This document shows, piece by piece, positions 34,706-45,290 of a DNA stretch of 64,000 nucleotides; the stretch's first letter is position 1, and every line of letters begins with the position of its first letter. The notes under the pieces were generated by a model. The model saw only the letters and a list, made by a program, of their open reading frames with translations, did not search any database and was not told the DNA's origin. Position numbers and translations under genes: made by a program. Source of the DNA: Ancylostoma caninum (taxonomy: Eukaryota > Nematoda > Chromadorea > Rhabditida > Ancylostomatidae); the NCBI GenBank assembly GCA_037903475.1, contig JBAJFG010000604.1:1173001-1237000 (forward strand). Direction: 5' to 3'.

Positions 34706-36911
34706 AATGTGAGATCAAGCGGTTTTCGGTGTTGGTCTTGTAGCGTAAGGTGAACTGAAAATGATTCTTCGGTCTGTCTGTGTCCACCGAAGGCGATTGT
34801 TGTGATGGGTCTGGGCTCTTCCAGAACCAATCCCAGTTGTATCGCAGTGGATTTTCGAATGTAGCTGTGTTGTGAGCCGCTGTCTAGGAGGATCGTTAGG
34901 CGTTGATTCTTTTTTGTGTTGAAGTTATAAGTAACTGCGTTAACCACCATGAGGCGTGGTGATGAATACGATTCGTTGGATATGTGTGCGGTATTAGATG
35001 AGGTGTCAGGCTCCTCCATGAGGTGAACACTGTTCACATAGAAAGTTTCTTCGCTATCATCACACTCATCATCGTCAGTAGATAATGTTGGATTAAATAG
35101 TGTGGTACACGTCGTGTTTTGTCTAGATATCAATTCCCTGCGTTGGTCTGCGAATCCTACCCTTGGGTATGGTGAAGGTGACCTGCGTCTGTTCTGCCCT
35201 CTATCGGGAGATCTGCTCAGGCTCCGTCCTGATAAACTTGAAGAACGAGAATGCTGTGTTGAGGACTGTCTGGAGGTTGATTTCTCCCTTGATTCTTCTC
35301 TTCGTTGTCGATGACGATTAACCCCCTGATATCGAGATTCTCTCTCTCTACTCCGTGAAGAGGTATCCCTGTTGAAACAAAGTGCGCTGTGATGGTTTCG
35401 GTCGCAGTAGCGACATGGTGGTGTTTGGCATTGTGAACTACGGTGTCCTGTGGCTAAGCATTTCCAGCAGAGTTTCATTCTTACCACGAGTCTTCTCCTG
35501 TGGTTAGGTGATCGTACTTCCTTACATGCGTTCGCATCGTGACCTCGTCGAACACAGAACGGACACCGTTGTTCGGTGAACTTTCGCAAGGGAGATGTGT
35601 ATCGAGGATTAAAGTTGGGTTTAGTCTTCCCTCGGGAATGGTTGCTTGGAGATGACTCGCGATGGGAGGCTAAGTGTACTAGGGGTGTATTGAGTGTCGT
35701 GCGAGGATCTGTGTCCTCCATCACTTCGAATTGATTTATAACTTTATCAAACGCCTGAATTAGTTCTTCTACTGTCCAGTGATCGTCCTTTTTTCTTAGC
35801 TCCCCTACTTTTTCCCTTGTATATTTGGGAAATTTACTTCGAATGAGCCTCATGGTACCGGTTGCTCCCGGTTGCTCTTCTAACTTTCTGAGTTGGACCC
35901 AGACTGCTTTAATCTTGCATAACATGGTGCGCTGTTCGATAGGGTTAACGGAGGACTGTGGAAGTGCTTCAAGTTGTTCCCACAGGCGATTTCGAAGAAT
36001 ATCTGGGCGATTATATGTATTAAGTAGAAGTCTGACAGCTTCTTCGTAGTTGTTTTCGGTGAGGTGTACTGCGGCTATGAGCTCTTTCGCGTTCCCTTTG
36101 AGTTTACTTCTCAGATGGAGAAACTTAAGTGCCGGCGGTACGGTCGGATTGTTGTGTACAGCTGCACTGAAGAGATCCCAAAATTCCGGGAACGCGTGTA
36201 TATCTCCGCTAAAGTCAGGGAGCTCAAGTTTTGGGAGCTTTAGATGTTGCTCCGTCATTGCAATTTTATTGTAGGACTCTGACATGGTGTTCCCATGTGT
36301 GTTGTTCCTGTGCAACTCATGCTTGCTGCACTACACCGTTCTGATGTTGCTGTGGGTCCTGGCCCATCTGCTCCATTGATTATTGGGTAGTCGGTAGTTG
36401 GACGGTTTGAGAATGCTCTTGTACATTGGACTTTCAACTCTGGTTCATCGTCCTTGGTCCGAACATTCGGTGTCCTGTCAGCTGGTCCACTGGTAGGATA
36501 TGAAATATATTGTGGTGTTTGTGTATTTGTTGCTAAAGGGAGAAGGGCTAAGGCTGTTTCTATTTTTATTATCAGTTCTTCCACTTCTTCCATGAGGTCG
36601 TCTAACCCATTACTTTCCCAATGGGACTGAAATTCCTCCAGGAGTTGATGGCTTCCATCATTTCCCGGGTTCTCGTATGCGTAATTCTCAGCATAGGTCC
36701 ACTTCTCCTTGAGTGTATTACTCGCTCGCCTAAGAGATGCAGATGTATTAAGGAGTGCCGTTTTACGGTTGTGTAGTAAGGTGAAGGACTCACCTGGATC
36801 CTCCGTGGGATCAAGACGGTCAAGGATGCTGACGTCGACGGTTTATTTTTTCAGTCTTAGAGCGTTCGCTGCTTTCGTGAGCTGGCCTTTGATGTAGCCC
36901 GTGACCGACAT
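34588..36911 (-). pseudogene. BEL/Pao Gag and aspartic protease, disrupted
   Basis: Gag packages element RNA and the protease cuts the polyprotein. The start is placed at 36911 (MSVTGYIKGQLTKAANALRL), followed after 22 codons by an in-frame TAA (36843-36845). The same frame then continues to 36255. A frameshift near 36300 leads to the long open part (36315-34588). There the DUF1759-type Gag core is at residues 25-200, three zinc knuckles at 251-313, an Arg/Ser-rich linker at 316-385 and the protease at about 455-545, with LLDSGSQHSYI as the DSG active site. The 5' leader between the primer site and the ATG is about 740 bp without a gene. Confidence 0.9.
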
Positions 36912-37636
36912 GCTAAGTTGTTAAAATTGAGGTTAAATGATACCTTCCTCATTGAGACCACATCACACCACGTCGTGAGAGCGAGATACGAACGATGTAC
37001 TGAACGTTAACAGAGAGGGAAAAGTTGAATAATATTCGGAGTATTGTGAAAGGTTAGAGGAGTCATTTGATAGGAGACGAACGATAACAATGATGGGGAC
37101 AGAAAGGTGTAGCTGCGTCGGGATGTCTTTCCTTAGTGGGACGTGTGCTAAGTATGTGACGTGTGAGCAGGGAGACTTCAGGGTCGAACTTGCCTTTACG
37201 GCGTTAGCCACCGGTTAGCAAGCAGACAATGCCGTTAACACCGTACTCTAAGCTACCTAATTGGATGATCAGTCCACATGGTAGAGAGTCGAAGGATCCT
37301 TCCGTAGGTGCGCCCCTTTTAGAGGACTAACTTGAATTGCCTAGGCCTAAGTCTGCTTTCCCTTCCCCTGGGACGGCGTAACCACCTGACTCTGTGTACG
37401 CTCTGACAGAGGAGGCTAGAGCCCCAGTACTCCTATATTTGAGGCGCCGGCTCCGTCCATGAGGCTAACCCATTTTTGCTGTGTAATCCCTACTGCTGCT
37501 GACATGGTAACAGCGGAAAGGTGGGTAGGTGGCTAGTTGCCACAGTCTACCCAGACCGTGCCACCTTGTGCTGGAGTTGTTCATATTGACGCGGTAGATC
37601 TAGGCGCCATGTGATCTGACCAGGTCCGGTTGCGCA

Positions 37637-37650
37637 CGGCCGATGCACCA
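37637..37650 (-). other. Primer-binding site matching tRNA-Gly
   Basis: Directly inside the 5' LTR the plus strand reads CGGCCGATGCACCA. This equals the last 14 bases of the common eukaryotic tRNA-Gly including CCA, so the minus-strand element RNA would pair with that tRNA to prime cDNA synthesis. The tRNA identity rests on recalled tRNA-Gly sequence. Confidence 0.85.
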
Positions 37651-38091
37651 TGTTGCAAACGCCTGCCGCTTACATCTACCCCTCTACAGAGCAAACGAAC
37701 AAAAAGGAAAAGACTGTAAAAATATGAGAAGGTTTGAACCTTCCGCAACAGCAATTTCACAGTTAACTGGTCAATGATTTTATTAATGGAAAAACTCACA
37801 CATTGGGGGGTTAGGCTGGGTAAGTGCGGTGGCGGGTGGATCCGAGACTTCGGAATTCATCACAGGGCGTGATAGCCCTGCAATGGCCTGGTCCGGGTTT
37901 CGCAATGGGGTCGGGGCAGGAGTGCAGCCAGCGGCCGCACAGGAGGCCGTCGGTAGGCGAACTACCGGCCAGTCGATAAAAACGTATAAGGCCCCCCGCG
38001 GCCATGATGAACTTTGACCCCGGGCCAAGATGCCACTGCAGGCACAGCGCGCCCGGGCCCCACGTGGAGCGTAAGCGTCGCGTTCGCGACA
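37651..38091 (-). repeat. 5' LTR of the BEL/Pao element (441 bp)
   Basis: Differs from the other LTR by T/C, G/A, A/G and G/A changes and one extra A. It would hold the promoter on the minus strand. A TATA-like CTTATACG lies near 37983-37990, but I cannot place the start site. Confidence 0.95.
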
Positions 38092-38168
38092 GCACCTTTG
38101 AAATAAGCACAAATACAAGAAAATAAGCACAAATGCAAGAAAACTTTTTTCAGGCGTGAGTGCTGCCT
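38092..38168. mobile_element. Right part of the TTAA MITE split by BEL/Pao
   Basis: TTTGAAATAAGCACAAAT and the end GAGTGCTGCCT followed by TTAA (38169-38172) align with the right end of the 53395-53763 copy (CTGAAATAGGCACAAATG ... TTGCCT, TTAA). Confidence 0.85.
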
Positions 38169-38513
38169 TTAAACAAATTTGCAAGATTACAAGCATAATT
38201 CTAATAGAATCCAGGCGCAACATTGTCAGGAAAGCTTACAGGGAGACTGCAAATTTTCCTCTGGAAATTTCAAGTCAGTGCACGAAGTCTGGGATTCGCC
38301 GGAATCCCTTGAACCCCTTGAAATTCAAAGCTTCTGAACCTCTAATCAAACTTTTTCGTCCTCAATCGCCCCATAACCGAACACTTATCAATCACAGCCA
38401 AGAGCTACCTAACCTAATTTGGAATGAGCTGATCAATAGCTTGAGAGATTACGGCAACCCGCATGGTGCCCGTAGCAAGCTCGGCAGAGTCCATCATTGG
38501 GCTGCTAGATTAA

Positions 38514-39212
38514 AGGCAGCGTCCCACCTCAAGATTTTTGAGATTTTGAGATTTCAACATTAAAAGAATATTTAAAAACAAGCGTCCCATCTTTTTGAGA
38601 TTTCAACGTTAAGAGAATCTCCAGGAGCTGGTGACCACGTGATTCTATGCAAGCCCGCCGAAAAACCCCATTTTCGAGCCCCAAATCTTAAAGAGCCTTA
38701 GGGCGGAGCCGGGGACGGAGCTAAGAAACTTTCCGAATAATTCATTCCAGGAAGAGCATCTCCTGAGGAAATTCGTATTCCTCGTGAGAGTTCCTCATCA
38801 AATCCCCAGTGGAATAGAAACTGCCCTCTATTTGCGGTTAGCAAGGTAGTACCGTGGGCGGAATCCCTGAAATCCCGCATTGGTTCCTGAGCCAAGGCGG
38901 AACTGCAGGGTTTCCGGACTGTGAACTCCTTTGCTAGTCATACCTGGAAAACAGCTTCTATTCTGTTAGGGAGCTGATGAGGAACTCTTACGGGGAAAAT
39001 GACTTTCCTCAGACAATGTGCTTCCTGGAATGAACGATTCGGAAAATTTCTTAGCTCCGCCCCCGGCCCAAAGGCTCCTTCGAAATTGGGGCTCGGAAAT
39101 GGGGATTTTCAGTGGTCTTGCATAGAATGACAAATACCGTTGTGATCACCAGCTCCTGGAGATTCTTTTAACGTTGAAATCTCAAAAACGATCTTGAGGT
39201 GGGACGCTGCCT
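38514..39212. mobile_element. TTAA-flanked foldback MITE, copy 3 (699 bp)
   Basis: It starts AGGCAGCGTCCCACCTCAAG and ends with the exact inverse, between two TTAA sites (38510-38513 and 39213-39216). The inverted similarity continues inward for about 300 bp per arm with mismatches (GAGATTTCAACGTTAA, CTCCAGGAGCTGGTGA, GGCTCGG blocks), so almost the whole element is one imperfect hairpin. Confidence 0.88.
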
Positions 39213-39568
39213 TTAACTGTATGCTACACTCACTAGTCAATATAAGATTTACTGAGATTTTTCCTTTCACTTTCGTCTGAACTTTTCGTGATTATTTGTA
39301 ACAACTGGATTCGTATGAGCCCTCGAGGGAAACCCGGGCTCATATGAGTCTCCAGATCCGTAACTACGAGTTATAACATTTCCTTTATTTCAAATAATGG
39401 TTAGCTAATCAGCAAATGTCGCCAGGGGCGAAGAAACGGGCCAGTGGTCACGTGGTCATCATCAGTGGATGCAAACTAGTAAAAACACAGATTAGTGATA
39501 CAAAGTAATTCATTATCACGATAAAACATTACAGTCATGGATAAGAACTTTGTTATTACAATTAAAAC

Positions 39569-40112
39569 TTAAGTGTTGATTTTCGGTATTGATTGATAGT
39601 TGCATGGATGCGGTACATCTTGAGACTTTGGTATCTTTACTGAGGGTTGTGATGCATCTTTGCTTACTTCTCGTTTACGATTGCTCTTATTTAATGGGGG
39701 AACTTCTTCGTCCATCTGTAATTGAAAATTTTCCTTTACAATTATAATAATACACATATACATTGATCAATCAATTAAAATCAACATGTATCTCTAACAT
39801 TACTTGTTTAGAATTGGACGAAGGGACTGCATTGCCAGGACACAACAAAGATTTCAAGTCTAAGGACCCCCCAAGTGAATTTTCCTTCTTTATATGTATG
39901 AAGAGTTTCTATACTATTGTTACCATTACATTTTATAATTATCCGCTCATTTTCGTTTTTGTTCTTGACAAGTAATATAGCTACTTGCATAAGTTACTGA
40001 TGCCTACTTCGTAGTTCTTCTTCTCGGTATTTGACATCAGCTCCCTTGCCATGCTCCGCCAGTCCGAGTAGTTCAATTCAAGTAGAATGGCTAACTCAGT
40101 CGACCGAAATCT
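39569..40112 (-). CDS. Three 3'-terminal exons of an unidentified host gene
   Basis: Minus-strand exons 40112-40008, 39887-39804 and 39715-39569 (stop TAA) all join at phase 0, after ATTTTTAG, ATAAAG and AATTACAG. The first encodes 35 residues with STELAILLELNYSDWRSMAR, a helical pattern with a Trp that faintly recalls a death-type fold; that is speculation. The second is Ser/Leu-rich. The last is a basic, Pro/Ser/Lys-rich tail ending PKINT. Open coding-like stretches at about 40190-40290 and 40355-40460 may be upstream exons, but their phases do not join cleanly. This could be the 3' end of the gene whose exons appear at 47.9-52.7 kb on the same strand. Confidence 0.5.
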
Positions 40113-40817
40113 CTAAAAATTCAAGTTCCATGTCAGCCAAAAAAACTTTCGTTATTCTAATCATTCTTTGCTACAATCTGCCAGGGAATTTCTGATGGTT
40201 ATATATCCCTGCTTCGCCTTCAGCTCGATGGGAGATAACTTATTGCTAGCTATGTAATCGCGGATCTTCTTTCGGAGATACAAACTTCAAAATACTTTAA
40301 TAAGAAATAATAATTCTTAGTTCATGAAAAGGTATAAGTTAGTTACTACACCATTGGTTATCCACATCGGACAAAGCAATCGTTTTAACACTTACCTCAT
40401 GGATGTTGCTTTTGTTTCTATGGTCGTACTCAAGTATTTTCTTCCTGCCAGATGTGATGAAGTAGATCCAAAACACATTTTCTACATTTTCACCTGTACC
40501 AAATTTCGAGTATTCGCACCAAAATTCACAACAGACGTGATTTCTTCAGTAGTAATGTAAACATACTCTGATTGACGACATTGACCCGCTACTTCTAGTA
40601 CTCGTGGGCATGTCAAAGGGAATGGGTCAGAGGAATCCTTATATCTTAAACATCACTTACATTATTCGATGTTACACATGCTTTACTTAGATACTTACTG
40701 GACAACTTCAGTGATAAAAAAGTTAGCTGGCTCATTGCGGTAGTATTTGGTAGAAACACAATCCTAATGTACTCGTTCAGTACCTTTCTGTTAATATGTT
40801 CCTCAAACAATTGTTGA

Positions 40818-40913
40818 GAATGCTATAGCGGGCATTCTCATCGGCTAGACGAGGAAGTACAGGAATGGAAGAGATGCAGACAAGGGCAAATGAGAATGCC
40901 CGTTGTAACATTC
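40818..40913. repeat. 96 bp foldback repeat
   Basis: GAATGCTATAGCGGGCATTC and its near-inverse (ending GTTGTAACATTC) lie at the two ends, 24 bp each with three mismatches. Too short to code. Confidence 0.75.
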
Positions 40914-40923
40914 ACACCAGTCG

Positions 40924-41115
40924 TCATTCCGAGCTTCCCAGTAAAGATCCATCTCGCACGCAGGTACCAGTTGACGCAGAATCGTAGCTGAACACGCTGG
41001 CAGCCTCGCATCTGGAAAGAGACTCCAATGAATCCTGAAAAACGCGCTCCATTTTCAAGAATTGTCCAACCTTGGAGAAACTTCGGCCTTGTATTGAAAG
41101 CATACAGGGGAAGTT
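40924..41115 (-). CDS. Possible alternative terminal exon of a host gene
   Basis: A minus frame ending in TGA encodes a coding-like acidic/Ser tail (VFQDSLESLSRCEAASVFSY). A TTTTCAATAG acceptor lies a little upstream. No partner exon is assigned. Confidence 0.28.
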   Translation of the reverse strand, partial: NFPCMLSIQGRSFSKVGQFLKMERVFQDSLESLSRCEAASVFSYDSASTGTCVRDGSLLGSSE

Positions 41116-41139
41116 GCAGACTATTGAAAACAGCAAATC

Positions 41140-42810
41140 TTCCTCTATTTTACATTAATCTCGCTCCTGAGAAAGGTTAAACATTACGCCAGTGAAGGGG
41201 CGCGCCGCGGATCCTACTTATGCATGTTTGGATTTCCTCAGAAATTTGGCACTAATTCTGAGCTTCTCACGCCATCTATGTAAGCAGTGTAATTTTTTTA
41301 AAAGTCAGTAAATTGTGTTTACTCGTCCACACATTAGACTTCTGGGGTGGGATTATGAATTTTCCTGAAAATAGGCGTTGAAATTGAAAAAAAAATCATT
41401 TTTCTCGTTTCGATTCTCATTCATGCTTGCGTTTCTGCCCGACTCTCCGAAGATTTTTCACTAGTGCTGTTCTCAGAAAATTTTTCAGTAGTGTTGTTAT
41501 TTTATCATTACTAGTTAATTGTGCTCCCTCAAGACTTGCAGTTTTCCGAAAGTAATGTTGTTAAAATCGTCAAATACATGAAAGTTCAGGACGACTTGTT
41601 TTTACTCAGGCTTCCACCTATGCTGCAAACACTGAATATTTTCAACTAGTGCTTTTTTCCTCTTGAGCGTGATTCCATAAATCTCAGCATACAAATATAC
41701 AGATATATCTCCCCCCCCCCCTCACGGTCGATGCCTGGGACGTCGAGTGACCCACCTACGATTTTTGTCAAAAATTTTCACTTTTACGGATTCGTCCTCA
41801 CAACTGTTCCACCTGTGCACATACCACACAAATTTTACCATATCTCTATCCTAAAATAATATATTTTTATCTTCTCCTAAATAAGCTGCTGCGCTCAATT
41901 TGCACATATGATACTTAGCCATACGGGAACAATAGTGTGGCCAGCTGCCTACGAAAATCATAAATTCTCATTTTGCCCCTTTTTTCTCTCATACTTCCTT
42001 CCTGTGTTCTCATTCATTTCCTTTCCATTTTCTTCTTCCTTTTTCTCACTCCTTTCAATTCTAGTCCCTCTCTTCACTAAAGAGCCTCGGGGGGACTAGA
42101 AATCAAAATGTTATTCGTTTGAAGGTAGAGGCGAAACGATTCACATTTTTTTTCCTTTAACTTTCTTCGAACGTTTTCGTTTTTATCACGTAGAGTTAGA
42201 TCTAAATTTTTCAGCATGGAATTTCATATGTGTGAAATTCCGTAACATGATAATAGATACAGGGTTTTGATAACATCAATAGTGCCGTTCCTCAATGACA
42301 AAGAAGAAAACGAAAATCATGCAGTGGTTCTTCGCAATTTCCGCAAATCCTTTTTATGCAGACTCGGCTCTTCATCTCTTCTGTATTCACACATTCGACT
42401 AAGGTTATCAGCTAGGTTTCAGAGCAGCGTAAGCCTTCCGTAGTCAGAATGTGAGGGGTTTGGAGCAGGGGCAGCAAATGAACCTGATAGGGCTGTCGTT
42501 AGCCATGAGCACTGTTATGATAAGTTACTGACAGTCACCGACCCTTTATATGGGTGCTGATAATTAGGTCGGGCAGCTGTTGACTGTTTCGCCCTGCTCG
42601 GTTCTACACACTGCCCGGTAGGACAGCTCAAGAGTGGCCTAATGTGATAAATATTAATAATAATATCCTAATATGCCCAACGACACCTTTCGAATCAGAC
42701 TTAACTGTTTCTTCCCATGAAAAAGGCAAAACGACTTGACACTGGGCAGGTGGGTTCTCTTGCAAGCCTTTCTTCGTCCCCGGCCGTAACCATGCATGAA
42801 CGTAAGCTGT
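41140..42810. other. No recognisable gene
   Basis: AT-rich sequence with a 10-base C run near 41708 and pyrimidine-rich stretches near 41970-42060. Frames are short and without domains. Confidence 0.45.
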
Positions 42811-42819
42811 ATCTTTTAA

Positions 42820-43230
42820 AGGCAGCACCCGTCGAAACCATCGCGTTTGTGATTTCGCCGGATTTTGGGGTTTTTGGGGGTATACTGCTCATATCCGATG
42901 GTGAAATCGCGTGAAACACCCGAAAAAGCCGGGAAAACGCGATACTGCCTTCCGTGCGCGGACGAGTATCCTGACGGCGCCCTGCGTGCGCAGATGGGTC
43001 CCAGCACGGAGAAAGGGAAACGGTAGCAGCCCGCATGCGTTTAAATGCGTAAGCTGGCGCGTCCTGCCCTCCGAAGCACTGGCCAACCAGGCGTGCACGT
43101 GACGGCAGTTCGCCGTTTTCTACAAGTAAGTCGTTACTGTGTGTGTTCTTTGCAGATTCGTGATGTGCGCAATGCATACTTTAGCGTTCGCAGCTCAGGT
43201 CCGAGTCGAGGATTTCGACTCGTGCTGCCT
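42820..43230. mobile_element. TTAA-flanked MITE, copy 4 (411 bp)
   Basis: Begins AGGCAGCACCCGTCGAAA and ends with an approximate inverse ATTTCGACTCGTGCTGCCT. TTAA is at 42816-42819 and 43231-43234. The interior is related to the 5714-6135 copy. Several open frames overlap it, all probably meaningless. Confidence 0.85.
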
Positions 43231-44138
43231 TTAAACAACAAAATCCTCTTTCCCTCATTACCTGATACTTAGCCTCTTTTGTGTTTCCATCCTTTTAGAA
43301 AGCAAATATTCACCCCGAAAAGACCAATGCTTAGACTCACACTCGAAAAAAAAAACGACATCCTCTATTTACAATAAAGTAGCCAATTCACACATGTGTT
43401 ACACCTAGGCACGCCTTCCTGAAGATCGGAATACAATGTAACCGAAACGAAATTGTGTGCTTCTCCAGTGTAATAGTTGCACGACATTCGTTCATCGTGA
43501 TAGATAAAAACAGAAAAAAAAGGTAAATAAATGATATGGTTTTGGTACACAAGAGAAAGTTAGTCAAATTCAAACCTCCTGAATGCCGTCTGTCTTGAAA
43601 ATGTACTCGCAAAGATGAAACATGAAGGAAGAGGCTTACTGCAAACTTATGCACTGTCAAATGTACAGTCAACATGATTAGATAAGAACTATACTTCGGA
43701 TCGAATGAAGTATTCGGATGAAAAATTCGAAATAAATACTATTCGAAAAAAAAAACCATTGGGAATTTATTCAAAACCAGACGCTGTCCCCGGCTTCGCT
43801 TGGGTGTTCGTTTTCACGAAGCCATTTAAAGTTGATGCCAACCCTTGTTGTACCAAAAGAATCGTTTTAAAATGCTCATCACTTGCTGATCAGCTTAAGT
43901 GGCCCTTCTTTACCCGCCCCGTTCTCTCAGAATTAAGGTAACGTTATTTGGCTGGTAAATATTGTTGTCTAAAATACTTGCTATATCCAAGTTCAGCACT
44001 TCGGAAAACTTTAGAAGACACGTTTTCACCGACCCGTGGGCAAGAATGCCGAAAATCTATAAAATCAACGAATCAATATCTCTGTCAAAACGATTATCTT
44101 CGAGTCCAGCGCATTGGGAAACCACAGCAGACACACAG

Positions 44139-44954
44139 TCCTTCTGCGCAATCGGTAGAAAATTTCCGAGCGGGCCGAGCCTGCGGCGCGGGCGCGGCGT
44201 GGCCCGCTGGTGGCAATGGTTCGGCGTCCTCGATCGGGGACGTCTTTCGTAAGGTATTGGCTCAAGGCGCTTTTCGTAGATTTTCTCTATTGGTTGAAGG
44301 ACTCTGGACTGCTGAGGACTGTGGCTGACCGATATTGATCGGACTGCCACGCATACCTCGTTTTTTGCCCGTATCATTTTTCTTTCCTTTTCGATGTATT
44401 TTCCATTTGTTTTTGGTCCCGTACGAAGTTGCTTGTCCCAGGTAGCCTCTTCTTTGTAAGAAAGAGGACTATGGGACGTGGAGGCTGATAACGGGGCCTT
44501 TTATCGAAGGAGAAAACATGCGATGAAAACAAAAAAAGATGACAATGCGAAGAGAGACGGAACGCGAACGGTTCCCAATAAAATAAAAGGCCCCGTTACC
44601 AGCCACCACGTCCCAGGACCCTCTTTCCTACAAAGAACAGGTTACATGGTACGGGCAGCTTTCTACGGGGCCAAAAACAAATGAAAATACATTGAAAATA
44701 AAGAAAAATGATAGTGCAAAAAAGAGGCGTGTGTACCGTCCGATCAATATTGCTCAGCCCCAGGACTCAAGAGTCCAAAGTACTTCATTAATAGAGAAAA
44801 TCGACGAAAAGCGCCTACCTTGGCCAATAACTGATGAAAGGCGTCCCCGAACAGCTGATCGAGGACACCGGACCGCTGTTACCAGTGAGCCGCGCTGCGC
44901 ACGCGCCGCAGGCTCCATGCGCTAGGAAACTTTCTACCGATTGCGCAGAAGGAC
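44139..44954. repeat. Long inverted repeat: ~370 bp arms, ~76 bp loop
   Basis: The left arm 44139-44505 starts GTCCTTCTGCGCAATCGG and its inverse ends at 44954. Inner edges carry ACGGGGCCTTTTAT and ATAAAAGGCCCCGT at 44582. The arms are clearly homologous but imperfect (for example TCCGATCAATATTGCTCAGCC against GGCTGACCGATATTGATCGGA). A transcript would fold into a hairpin of more than 350 bp. No protein is recognised in either arm. Confidence 0.82.
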
Positions 44955-44959
44955 TATCT

Positions 44960-45290
44960 CCTCGCCTGTTCCCGAACGAAAATGAAAAAAAAAACAATAA
45001 AATCGATAAATCGGTAGTGCCGTACAGAACACGTGTTATATTCGTGTTCAGCGTATTGAGATACCCCAGTAGACATGTCTCAATTGCCTCCTGAGGAAAA
45101 GAGCGGAAAATCAATAAAGTCGATATAATCGATGAATCACTCGCTAATCCCAGGTGCAATGTAGCCTAAAACCTCCGCCGGCCCACGGGGATACGAATGC
45201 GAGGTTTGGTGCCGATCGATTAGTTATTTTAGCTTAGTATTTCTTTTCGGATTCTATTCGGAACACAAACACACATACATTCGAATTCGT
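44960..45290 (-). mobile_element. Helitron-family fragment, degraded
   Basis: CAGCGTATTGAGATACCCCA, AATCCCAGGTGCAATGTAGCC and CCTCCGCCGGCCC occur in the same order as in the copies at 62162-62693 and, inverted, 48981-49983. The TCTGTATATA start is absent, so the fragment is truncated. Confidence 0.72.

Larger units (their letters stand above)
27200..38091 (-). mobile_element. Complete BEL/Pao LTR retrotransposon (10,892 bp)
   Basis: Direct repeats of 440 and 441 bp begin TG and end CA, differing by four substitutions and one 1-base indel. The 5 bp GCACC is duplicated outside them (27195-27199 and 38092-38096). Reading on the minus strand the order is 5' LTR, primer-binding site, gag with zinc knuckles, aspartic protease, reverse transcriptase, RNase H, integrase, an extra ORF and 3' LTR. 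Protease before RT and integrase last, with the BEL-type Gag and DUF5641-like tail, define BEL/Pao. The LTR similarity implies recent insertion, yet gag-pol has three stops and three frameshifts. A polypurine tract is not obvious: only a short purine run precedes the 3' LTR. Confidence 0.96.

Noticed and set aside
42701..43177. 158-codon minus-strand frame
   Set aside because: It is mostly the interior of a MITE whose other copy does not keep the frame.
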